Assembly: GCA_937951615.1 (NCBI GenBank)
Contig: CALFBH010000014.1
Coordinates: forward strand, 62,001 to 126,000
Length of the DNA stretch: 64,000 nucleotides
Source: an uncultured Saprospiraceae bacterium
GTDB lineage: Bacteria > Bacteroidota > Bacteroidia > Chitinophagales > Saprospiraceae
Direction: 5' to 3'
Both the position numbers and the translations under genes were made by a program. The stretch's first letter is position 1. Each line of letters opens with the position of its first letter. Below are positions 40,398 through 48,860 of this stretch, piece by piece. Below the pieces are notes generated by a model. It worked only from the letters and a program-made list of their open reading frames with translations, had not been told where the DNA came from and searched no databases.

Positions 40398-43300
40398 TTA
40401 TTCAATCCCCCCACAATCCTCAATATCTGCTGAGAAATCAGCATTGGGTTCTACTGAAAAACCGGGATTGAGAATAATGACTTCTCCAGCTTGAAACTGC
40501 ACATCACCACCTGTAGGAACTGTACCGTCTGAAGTGACAGATATGCCAGCCTGACAAGCATCATTGGCGATGCTACCTGTTGGGGCAACAAAATCAGGGC
40601 ATGAGCTGGCGCAAATCATATTGCCATTATTGTCGTAAATTGGTTCCTGTCCATTAATTTGTACCGTAAGACTTTCCGTAAGTCCACCGGCATCTGTGAC
40701 GGTGACGGAATAAGTTCCCGATGGCAGATTTTCAACTGTCGCTGTATTGGCACCTGTACTCCACATATAGGCATAATAAGGTGCGCTTCCGCCATAAGCC
40801 TGCACAGAAGCTTTGCCCAGCATATTACATTGCTCGTGCATAACGGATGCTGTGATAACCAGATTGTTGCTTGCCGGTCCGAAGCCAATATAATTGTCAT
40901 AAAAAGTCATGTCGGCTATGCCATCTAAGTCGCCATTGATCACAATTTTATTTCCTTTATTAATGTTGAAATTGAAACTTTCCCCTGTAGGTGCATTGTC
41001 TGTGGCAATCGTAATTGTGGCAACTGCACCATCACATAGTACGTCCACTCCGTCAGTACGGGTAAGTGCGAGTGCCAGTCGATTTTGATCGGCATTATAT
41101 AAATCAAATACCTCGTTAGGAACTAATGAAGACCCCGTTACATCCACGCTTACGGTACTAATAGGTATATCACTGAAATCAATGGTGCAAGCAAGACCAT
41201 GTGCCATGACTGCTGCGCCGTCGAAATCGGTTACATGAAGCGCGTAGCGTATATTTCCACTAGCTGGTGGCAGAGGTTCCAGAAAATAGTTCAGGGTATT
41301 TGGAATGAAAGAAGCCAGAGTAGGAGCACCTGTCGTCTGCCCAAAATTCAAATCAACGACCTGTAAATCTGCTCCATCAACAACACCGTTTCCATCTGCA
41401 TCCTGGTGTTTATTATTGATCATATTTGCATCAAACTGCCAGTTTTGGGCAGGCTGCGCTATCCAGTTTGTTGTTGCATTTGGGCGTGCTGGACCAGTTT
41501 GGAGAAATCCAATACCCCAGAATAGCGGATCATCTTCATCTACATCACCGTCATTATCCATGTCGCCGGGCCATACATCAGCACCACTGCCAGTAGTGTT
41601 GCCGCAGTTAACTGAGCCACTACAGAAACTTTCCCAGGAAATATCAAAATTATTATCATCACTGATATTAGCATTGGTGTTGCTAACAGGATTCAGGCGT
41701 GTACAAAATGCCGCTAATGTAGGATCATAACAGCCACTTAGGTTATTATTGCTGACATATAAAAAAGCAAGACTACTCATATTGGCTAATATAGGCGGAA
41801 TCTCTCCGGTCAGAAGATTATTTTCCAAATGTAAAAAGGTCAGAATAGACAAATTTGCCAGCGTTACTGGAATATTTCCATCCAGCAGATTATTACGAAG
41901 ATCCAGAAAACCCAATGTAGATAAATTGCCAATAGAAGGCGGAATATTTCCATCTATTACATTATAACTCAAATTCAAATAGGTCAGCGATTGCAAATCG
42001 CCAATTTCTACAGGAAACCAGCCTATCAAATTATTATTCGATAAATTTAGTGTCTTTACACAACCATTTCCATTCAGCGTCACGCCATACCAGGTCGTCA
42101 TTGGCTGGTCAAGATCCCAGGAGTTTGTCCAGCTTGCGCCATTGGTGGCATCATATAAAGCAACAAGGCTGAGCGAGTCGTTTAGCCGACAGCAATTGCC
42201 CGCCACCACATCACATTCTGCATTAAAAACATTATCCTGAAGCGTCAGAATATTTGTATTACGTTTGATAACATCTGACAACAGTGTATTTTCTATAGTA
42301 GAAATATCATTGACCAATGCAGGGTCATTTAAATAATAATAATAATCGCCATCACGCAGCCTGCCAAACTGCTCTGCGAGCATAGCAGTAAGTGTCGCAC
42401 CGAGTTGTGAGCCGGGCAACTTGTCTTCCGATAAAAAACCAACCCAGGCGTCGATGTCATTGATGTCAGGATATAAAGCATTCAATTGATTTTGCAAAAG
42501 CGGATCACTGGTAATATCTGCCATATTAGTTGCCAGACTTCCTGTAAAATGATTGCGATAAGCATTATAGTCTGCCAGCCCATGGTCGCGTCCGCGCTGT
42601 ATATTCAAAGCCGCCAAATCCAGCCCTGGACCCGGCCCGCCTGCAAACAAAAATGTTCTCAACTCTTCCACCAGATTGGCATCAATTTCTTCCTGAAACT
42701 GAGCAGCCAGCCCATTCAAAATAGGATCAATATCATTCATAGCGATAATGCCAGGATTGAAAAAAGCCTGTATTAAGGAGACTTTTCCCTGCCCTACCGG
42801 ATTATTATCATCATCCAATAATAATAATTCATTGGTCACCATCGTATGCCCTAGTCGATAAGCAGCCGTAGAAAAACCATTGATAATGTCTGGCTGAATC
42901 GAATTATTATAGCCATTATAAGTATTTAAATTAACACCCAAAGTAGGCAGGAATTCATTATAAGTAATGCGCTGGAGTAGGGCAATGACTCGCTTTCTTG
43001 CCATTTTATAAATCGTCTCATCATCCCAAATCGGGTTAAGATTGCTGTTGTTCAGAATAATCTCATCACAGATACGATTATGCTCTCTGACGAATAAAGT
43101 ATGCAAAGCAGTCAGACTTGATTGTTCATTTGCCCTGATGTCTCCGGCTACAAAATAGCGGTCGACCAGTCCGGCAGTAGCCATGGCTGGTGCGTTGGGA
43201 TCTGTGGGGCTTCCCGGCTCGCCATCTATCGTATTATAAGGTAGGAAATTTCCAGCAGAGGTGCGCATTTTGCCTTCTGTGCCTTGTCTTAGCCAGGTGG

Positions 43301-43976
43301 CTCTGATGGTTTCCGAGCCATAAACCTGCGAGCCATCTATCCATGCTGTGACGATGTTTTCCTGTGCGCGAGGCGTCGTGACACCTGTACCTGGAAATAC
43401 CTCCGAGCGATGAAAAGTAATCGGTACAGTTATCAAATCACCCGGTTCACCAGTTGGGAAAATCGTTGCAGTCTCCGTCTCGGCTTCAGGCGAAATACCA
43501 ATGTCGTGATCCAGAAACTGCCCCCAGCTAAAGACAAAAGAACTCAAAGTCGTAGAAGGAAAGACGGTGCTATCCTGTTGGAAAATAAGGTTACTAATAC
43601 TTCTCGGATTGGGACGATTTAGACCGCCAATGCTGTTCAAAGGGTCATTTGTACCATAGGCTGAAGGCAATTCGCGGAATAATGGAATATGGGCAGCGCC
43701 CCATTCAGCAGTATTGATGTTGTTGCATTGCCCGTCTATGTTGCGATAGACGACCTGCGTACCACAGGTTTGTACAGACTGGCTTTTTGGTATATTGTTT
43801 TCCAGTGCATCGGCACTTGCTACTCCACTCATGAAGTATTGAACTGCTTTTGCTTGTTGCTCGGTTACAGGACTGGTGGTGTTGTTTTTTTGAGCCTGAA
43901 GAAATCCATTTGGGATAAAAAGTAATAGGACCAAAAAGGCGGTCAGTGGGTTTTTAAAATGCTTATACGTCTTCAT
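40398..43976 (-). CDS. Secreted animal-type heme peroxidase with LRR, EF-hand pair, SprB-like repeat and GCX C-terminus
   Basis: This 1192-residue protein has a signal peptide ending GFLQAQ. Residues about 70-610 form an animal (myeloperoxidase-like) heme peroxidase: distal His157 in GQFLDHDIG, the AGDIRANEQSSLTALHTLFV and REHNRIC region, and the proximal His377 in AAYRLGHTMV. LQRGRDHGLADYN is also typical. Then come an LRR block (about 615-800, opening CCRLNDSLSLVALYDATNG), a split EF-hand pair (VWPGDMDNDGDVDEDD and DADGNGVVDGADL), a beta domain, an SprB-like repeat (about 1045-1110), and GCX. It uses H2O2 to oxidise halides or phenolics outside the cell. Unlike four other GCX genes it has no divergent helical-family partner. 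Confidence 0.9.
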   Translation of the reverse strand: MKTYKHFKNPLTAFLVLLLFIPNGFLQAQKNNTTSPVTEQQAKAVQYFMSGVASADALENNIPKSQSVQTCGTQVVYRNIDGQCNNINTAEWGAAHIPLFRELPSAYGTNDPLNSIGGLNRPNPRSISNLIFQQDSTVFPSTTLSSFVFSWGQFLDHDIGISPEAETETATIFPTGEPGDLITVPITFHRSEVFPGTGVTTPRAQENIVTAWIDGSQVYGSETIRATWLRQGTEGKMRTSAGNFLPYNTIDGEPGSPTDPNAPAMATAGLVDRYFVAGDIRANEQSSLTALHTLFVREHNRICDEIILNNSNLNPIWDDETIYKMARKRVIALLQRITYNEFLPTLGVNLNTYNGYNNSIQPDIINGFSTAAYRLGHTMVTNELLLLDDDNNPVGQGKVSLIQAFFNPGIIAMNDIDPILNGLAAQFQEEIDANLVEELRTFLFAGGPGPGLDLAALNIQRGRDHGLADYNAYRNHFTGSLATNMADITSDPLLQNQLNALYPDINDIDAWVGFLSEDKLPGSQLGATLTAMLAEQFGRLRDGDYYYYLNDPALVNDISTIENTLLSDVIKRNTNILTLQDNVFNAECDVVAGNCCRLNDSLSLVALYDATNGASWTNSWDLDQPMTTWYGVTLNGNGCVKTLNLSNNNLIGWFPVEIGDLQSLTYLNLSYNVIDGNIPPSIGNLSTLGFLDLRNNLLDGNIPVTLANLSILTFLHLENNLLTGEIPPILANMSSLAFLYVSNNNLSGCYDPTLAAFCTRLNPVSNTNANISDDNNFDISWESFCSGSVNCGNTTGSGADVWPGDMDNDGDVDEDDPLFWGIGFLQTGPARPNATTNWIAQPAQNWQFDANMINNKHQDADGNGVVDGADLQVVDLNFGQTTGAPTLASFIPNTLNYFLEPLPPASGNIRYALHVTDFDGAAVMAHGLACTIDFSDIPISTVSVDVTGSSLVPNEVFDLYNADQNRLALALTRTDGVDVLCDGAVATITIATDNAPTGESFNFNINKGNKIVINGDLDGIADMTFYDNYIGFGPASNNLVITASVMHEQCNMLGKASVQAYGGSAPYYAYMWSTGANTATVENLPSGTYSVTVTDAGGLTESLTVQINGQEPIYDNNGNMICASSCPDFVAPTGSIANDACQAGISVTSDGTVPTGGDVQFQAGEVIILNPGFSVEPNADFSADIEDCGGIE

Positions 43977-44547
43977 GTTTTTGATTTTAATGGTTAATAA
44001 TATGTAGCAATTTAGGTCGATGGTCGATAGTCCATAGTCGATGGCTGTTTTTAAGTATTCCAGCCGTTTTAGTCTTTTTTTTGCTTTGTAAAATGCGTGT
44101 AAAACGTGTAATACGAGAATCTAGCTATGGACTATCGACTGCCAACTATCGACTTAAATGTTTACATTTAATGTTGTATTTGTCTGTTGCAAATGTATGG
44201 CTGTTTTTCAGCCTTTGAAACCACTAAAATCTGCTTTGAATAAGGGCTTTGAAATATTGAATGGTTTATAATTATTTGAAAATGAGTGATTTACTTTTAG
44301 TAAAATAGAACTAAAAGATAAAGTTTGTATTAATCCATGCCTAATCAAAGCGAAGCTGATTTGTGCATTCATGGCAAAAAGTGGTTCGAGAGGACTTAAA
44401 AGTGGTGGGATGACGTATTAAAAGAAGCATCTCCACACAAGGTGAAGATGCTTCGGTCGTCAACTTATTATATAAGTCATTAAGTCTTAATCGTACCGAC
44501 GACTTTAGCCGTCCTAGGAAATGTTAGTCACTTGACGGCTAAAGTCG
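43977..44547. other. Gene-free region with inverted word arrays and REP palindromes
   Basis: This region of about 570 bp contains no gene. 44015-44046 (GGTCGATGGTCGATAGTCCA onward) and 44121-44156 (CTATGGACTATCGACTGCC onward) form an inverted pair from the same words as 38.3-38.6 kb. The middle is AT-rich. Its right end is the REP pair described separately, and the promoter of the peroxidase gene should lie close to 43977. Confidence 0.55.
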
Positions 44548-44555
44548 TCAGTACG
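44492..44555. repeat. REP-like palindrome pair forming the end of the subtilisin gene
   Basis: The arms 44492-44513 and 44534-44555 are inverted copies that agree at 21 of 22 positions (core GACGACTTTAGCCGTC) around a 20-nt loop. The right arm includes the stop codon of the subtilisin gene (TGA, 44548-44550 on the minus strand) and its last codons. A further copy of the core lies at 48719-48740, upstream of the same gene, so the gene is bracketed by this repeat. Confidence 0.75.
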
Positions 44556-47500
44556 GGCAATTTTCAATCTCCCCTGAAAAATCAGTACCAGGCGGCACTT
44601 CAAAACCCGGTCGCAGAATAATCGTTTCACCAGCTTTGAATTCCACCGCACCATCGACTGTTCCATCTGAATTGACGGCTGTACCTGCTTTGTATGTGCC
44701 TGCACCGACTGTGCCACTTGGCGTGAGCAGGGTAGGGCAGGGGCTATTGATACAATCTGGAAAAATACCGAACTCATCGGGTATAGAGATATATTCTCCC
44801 TGTACTTCTACGGATAATACTTTAGTGGAATCATCTAAGCCAGTGACGGTGACTGCATAAATATTGGGCGTAAGATTGCTGAGGCTACTGCTGGTCGCGC
44901 CCGTATTCCAGCGATAGCTATATGGTGGTTCTCCGCCTTCCACGCTTAGGGAAATAGAGCCGGGCATGGTGCATTGCTCGTGAATAACGGAAGCACTGAC
45001 GACTAAACTATTATTTGAAAGACCGGCAGGATCATAAGGGTAAAAACTCATTCCGGCTATTGTTGCCATATCGCCATTGGCTTGTATGACCGTACCGTTT
45101 TCGATGTCCATTTTCAGGGAATCGCCTGTTGGGATGTCGCGTGTGACGACTATGAAATTGGCTACTGGACCGATTAAGAATGGATTATCTCCATCGGTGC
45201 GGGTAAGGGCAAGGTGGAGGCGATTATTTATAGTATCCATGACCTGAAGACTGTGGCTTGGCAGCAGAGAAGAACTATCCAGTCTCAGCTCTACACTGTC
45301 TATGGGAATATCTCCGAAATCTATATTTATTGCCAGACCATGTGCTGCGATGGAATCTCCATTGGTATCGGTGACGTACAAGTCATAGCTTGGATCACCT
45401 GCCACAAGCTCTGCTTCTTCCAGTCGATAGACCATAGAACTGGCAATATAGACCGACTGTGTGTAGGCGTGTATGTTTCCAAAATTATCATCCAATACTT
45501 GTAAGTCTGCACCATTTACGATGCCATCGCCATTGCCGTCTTGGTGTTTGCCATTGATGCCTTCTACTGCTGTTAACCATTCGGGAGCTTGTTGTCCTTC
45601 CCATATTGTTGTGGCATTGGGGCGTGCATCCCCTTCATTGCCGAAGGCTAAGCCCCAATATAGGGCATCTGTTTCGTTGGCGGTGCCGTCGTAGTTGTAG
45701 TCGCTAGGCCAGACTGGGGTACAAGTGCCTGCTCCGGTGTTGCAGAAGTCTTCCCAGGGGGCGTTGAAGTTGTTGCCATTGCTGATGTAGTAATTAGAAT
45801 TAGATGCTATCTGACTACAAAGACTTAGAAGGTTATTGTCATAACAGCCATTAAGGTTATTGTTAAATAATTGTAAATATAGCATATTACTTAAGTTCCC
45901 AATTTCCGGTGGAATACTGCCACTGAGTTGATAATTATTGTGTAAATATAGTATTCTGAGATTATTTAAATTTCCGAGTTCAGATGGAATGTTTCCACTA
46001 AGTGTGTTACTGTATAGATGTAAGGTTGTCAAGTTATTTAGATCTCCTATTTGAGATGGAATGTTTCCGCTGAGTTGATTGAACGATAGGAATAGGACTT
46101 CCAGATTATTTAAATTTCCGATTTCATTTGGAATATTTCCATTGAGTTGATTACTATTCAAATATAAATGTGTCAGGTTATTTAAATTTCCTATTTCAGG
46201 CGGAATACTCCCACTAAGTTGGTTGGTGTACAATCCCAGGGATATTAAGTCGTTTAAATTTCCGATTTCAATTGGGATATTTCCATTGAGTTGATTGGAG
46301 GGCAAATGCAAATGTGTCAGACACCCAGTTTGATTCAAAGTGACGCCGTACCAGGTATCTATTGGTTGATCTAAATCCCAAGTATTTGTCCATCCTGTAC
46401 CATTAGTGGAATCATATAGATCTACGAGGGCGAGAGAGTCACTTTGGCGGCAGGAGATATATGGATTGCACGCTCCAACTCCGTTACTAATAAAATCTTG
46501 CCAGGAGGCATCAAAGTTATTGCCGTCGCTTATGGTAGAGTTAGAGCCAGAAGCAAAGTTTAAATTTATATTATAGCAACCACTAAGTTGATTGTTAGAT
46601 AAATTCAGAGATTCTAAATAATTTAAATTTCCGAGTTCGGGCGGAATACTGCCACTAAGTTGATTGTTAGATAAAGATAAAGATGCCAAATTGTTTAAGT
46701 TTCCGATTTCAGGAGGAATACTACCACTAAGTTGATTATATGCTAAAACTAAACCTGTCAGGTTATTTAAATTTCCGATTTCTGGTGGAATACTGCCGTT
46801 CAATCCACGATTGAACAGAATTAATGAAGATACACACCCATTCCCGTCTAAAGTCACTCCACTCCACGTATTCATCGGTTGTGTCAAATCCCATACCGAA
46901 GTGCCAGATCCATACCAACTATTCCCCCCGTCCGTAGCCTCATACAAAGCCACCAAAGCCAGCGAATCCCGTTCCCGACAAGAAAGAGAAACAGTATCCT
47001 CCTCAAAATAAGTCAAAGCCCCATAAAGGTTCAGCCGCCCTTCACTCACACATTTTCCGCTTAAATCAGGCAGTACATCCACAGAACCTAACACAGCAGT
47101 TTTTATCTCCCCATAAGTCTTATCAGGATATTGCTCCCACAATAAAGCACAAGCACCCGTAACATGAGGCGTAGCCATAGAGGTTCCTGTATTATAGCGA
47201 TAGTTGTTTTGTGGATAGGTACTTTTTATCCTTCTTCCAGGCGCAGCTATATCTACATTAGTTGCGCCATAGCTGGAGCCTCTAAGATTAGATTGTACCC
47301 AAAGTTGGTCATTGCGATTGGTTGCAGCTACGCTGATGATATTATCAAAATTGTAGGAAGATGGATAATTGGGATTAGTATCATTATTATTTCGGAAATT
47401 TCCGGCGGCGGCTACGAATAGATGTCCATTCACTTCTGCGCTATCTAAGGCTTCTATCATACGATTGGAATATTCCCCTTCGGCATAGCTGTTATTACTG

Positions 47501-48606
47501 ATAGGCATGTCCATCATGACGGCATAATCCAATGCTTCTGCTATGACATCTATTGTGGTGGTTTGTTGTGCAAATACGCGTAAGGCGGCTATCTGTACAT
47601 CCCAGGTTACGCCTGCTACACCGATACCATTATTGCCTTCTGCTCCAATCGTACCGGCTACATGTGTACCATGTCCACTACTTGACGAACCGGGCAAATC
47701 AAAAGGATCATTATCATTATTAATAAAATCCCAGCCGATGAAATCATTGAGATAACCATTGCCATCATTATCAATAGTGTCTATATCGCCTGGGTCGAAT
47801 ATCCAGACACCGTTGATGTTCTGTTCGAGTACTTGTCCATCACCGTCGGCATCTTCGCCGAGATTCTGCCAGATATTGTTTATTAGGTCGGGGTGTTTCC
47901 AGTCTATGCCAGTATCAATTAGTCCGACTACTATGGAGGAGCTGCCTGTTGCGATGTCCCAGGCTTCTGGAGCGTCTATATCGGCATCAGGAGTTCCAGC
48001 GTTACCAGTGAGCAGGTCGGCTTGTCCAGTGTTGTGTAGGTTCCATTGGTGGGGGTACAGGGCGTCGTTTGGGGTGGTGTTAAGGGCTGTTTGTCCCCAT
48101 GAAGGTGTTTCGCAAAGCGAAATACGTCCCCTCTTGAGAGGGGAATGTAGGGGTGTGTCTGCTGGAAAGTTGGGTGGCTTTGCATAGTCAACACACCCCT
48201 CTTTTCCCCTCTCAAGAGGGGATGTAATCTCTGGCGAGATTACCTTAGTGTGATGTGTTGGTTCTTCCAAACAATCCTCCATCGTCAAATAATAGTAGTA
48301 ATTCGGCTCGATATACTCAATGTCGGGATGCTTGTGGTATTGGCTGATGATTTGTTGGATGTCTATTTCACCTTTGCTTTGGTCAATCTCCCAGACTTCG
48401 ATATTGCTGTTGGGTTTGCTGCGGAGTAGACTGGCGTTCATTTGGTTTTTGAGGGCATTCTTTTGTGTTGTTGTTCTGTTGGTTTTCATTTTTACGAGGA
48501 CTTGTCCGGGGGCGTATTTGGCTTGTTCGGTTTGTCCGTAGGTGGAAAGGCTGAATAAACAGCAGAGTGCTAGTGCAAGTGTTTTGAAATAAGTGGTCTG
48601 TTTCAT
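44548..48606 (-). CDS. Secreted subtilisin-like serine protease (S8) with LRRs, EF-hand pair, SprB-like repeat and GCX C-terminus
   Basis: This 1352-residue protein has a signal peptide ending STYGQ and an I9-type propeptide (about 28-105, VLVKMKTN...IEYIEPNYYYY). The S8 catalytic domain spans about 185-545, with Asp231 (GLIDTGID), His312 (SGHGTHVAG) and Ser476 (GTSMATPHV). Two LRR blocks (about 542-715 and 717-960) open with C-R-x-x-DSLALV. Then come the split EF-hand pair (about 964-1045), a beta domain, an SprB-like repeat (about 1222-1275) and GCX (1285-1352). Residues 121-169, between propeptide and catalytic domain, are the translation of a palindromic repeat element that leaves the frame open. 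It is divergent from helical copy 3. Confidence 0.92.
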   Translation of the reverse strand: MKQTTYFKTLALALCCLFSLSTYGQTEQAKYAPGQVLVKMKTNRTTTQKNALKNQMNASLLRSKPNSNIEVWEIDQSKGEIDIQQIISQYHKHPDIEYIEPNYYYYLTMEDCLEEPTHHTKVISPEITSPLERGKEGCVDYAKPPNFPADTPLHSPLKRGRISLCETPSWGQTALNTTPNDALYPHQWNLHNTGQADLLTGNAGTPDADIDAPEAWDIATGSSSIVVGLIDTGIDWKHPDLINNIWQNLGEDADGDGQVLEQNINGVWIFDPGDIDTIDNDGNGYLNDFIGWDFINNDNDPFDLPGSSSSGHGTHVAGTIGAEGNNGIGVAGVTWDVQIAALRVFAQQTTTIDVIAEALDYAVMMDMPISNNSYAEGEYSNRMIEALDSAEVNGHLFVAAAGNFRNNNDTNPNYPSSYNFDNIISVAATNRNDQLWVQSNLRGSSYGATNVDIAAPGRRIKSTYPQNNYRYNTGTSMATPHVTGACALLWEQYPDKTYGEIKTAVLGSVDVLPDLSGKCVSEGRLNLYGALTYFEEDTVSLSCRERDSLALVALYEATDGGNSWYGSGTSVWDLTQPMNTWSGVTLDGNGCVSSLILFNRGLNGSIPPEIGNLNNLTGLVLAYNQLSGSIPPEIGNLNNLASLSLSNNQLSGSIPPELGNLNYLESLNLSNNQLSGCYNINLNFASGSNSTISDGNNFDASWQDFISNGVGACNPYISCRQSDSLALVDLYDSTNGTGWTNTWDLDQPIDTWYGVTLNQTGCLTHLHLPSNQLNGNIPIEIGNLNDLISLGLYTNQLSGSIPPEIGNLNNLTHLYLNSNQLNGNIPNEIGNLNNLEVLFLSFNQLSGNIPSQIGDLNNLTTLHLYSNTLSGNIPSELGNLNNLRILYLHNNYQLSGSIPPEIGNLSNMLYLQLFNNNLNGCYDNNLLSLCSQIASNSNYYISNGNNFNAPWEDFCNTGAGTCTPVWPSDYNYDGTANETDALYWGLAFGNEGDARPNATTIWEGQQAPEWLTAVEGINGKHQDGNGDGIVNGADLQVLDDNFGNIHAYTQSVYIASSMVYRLEEAELVAGDPSYDLYVTDTNGDSIAAHGLAINIDFGDIPIDSVELRLDSSSLLPSHSLQVMDTINNRLHLALTRTDGDNPFLIGPVANFIVVTRDIPTGDSLKMDIENGTVIQANGDMATIAGMSFYPYDPAGLSNNSLVVSASVIHEQCTMPGSISLSVEGGEPPYSYRWNTGATSSSLSNLTPNIYAVTVTGLDDSTKVLSVEVQGEYISIPDEFGIFPDCINSPCPTLLTPSGTVGAGTYKAGTAVNSDGTVDGAVEFKAGETIILRPGFEVPPGTDFSGEIENCPY
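48102..48246. repeat. Palindromic repeat element, copy 2 (inside the subtilisin reading frame)
   Basis: These 145 nt carry the same ends as copy 1 (16779-16942) in opposite orientation: AAGGTGTTTCGCAAAGCGAA on the left and CTGGCGAGATTACCTT on the right. Inverted halves CCCCTCTTGAGAGGGGAATG and TTCCCCTCTCAAGAGGGGA lie inside. It codes for subtilisin residues 121-169, including TSPLERGKEG and SPLKRGRISL, without creating a stop. It lies exactly at the propeptide-catalytic domain linker, where extra residues would be tolerated. Confidence 0.8.
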
Positions 48607-48636
48607 GGTTCTGTTTTTTTAATGACTTAATATATA

Positions 48637-48740
48637 CGGCGGGTTGAAACCCGCCGCTTTTGCGAATAATGACGTTTGTTTCGCAAAAGCGTAGGACTTC
48701 AGTCCTATGTATAAAAAACGACGGCTAAAGTCGTCGGTAC
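48637..48740. repeat. Cluster of four small palindromes upstream of subtilisin and helical copy 3
   Basis: In the 254-bp divergent gap (48607-48860), four palindromes follow one another: CGGCGGGTTGAAACCCGCCG (48637-48656), CTTTTGCGAA...TTCGCAAAAG (about 48657-48690), TAGGACTTCAGTCCTA (about 48692-48707), and the REP core CGACGGCTAAAGTCGTCG (48719-48736). They are members of the dispersed families in the window. The rest of the gap is AT-rich. Confidence 0.65.
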
Positions 48741-48860
48741 TGTTGACTGGTACAAAAGTATGCTGCTTTTTTCATACATTTATATACAATATAGTGATTA
48801 AAATACGAGATTATAAGTATCGTTTTTTTTGTAAATAATTGGTTATCAGTTTTGAATGAA

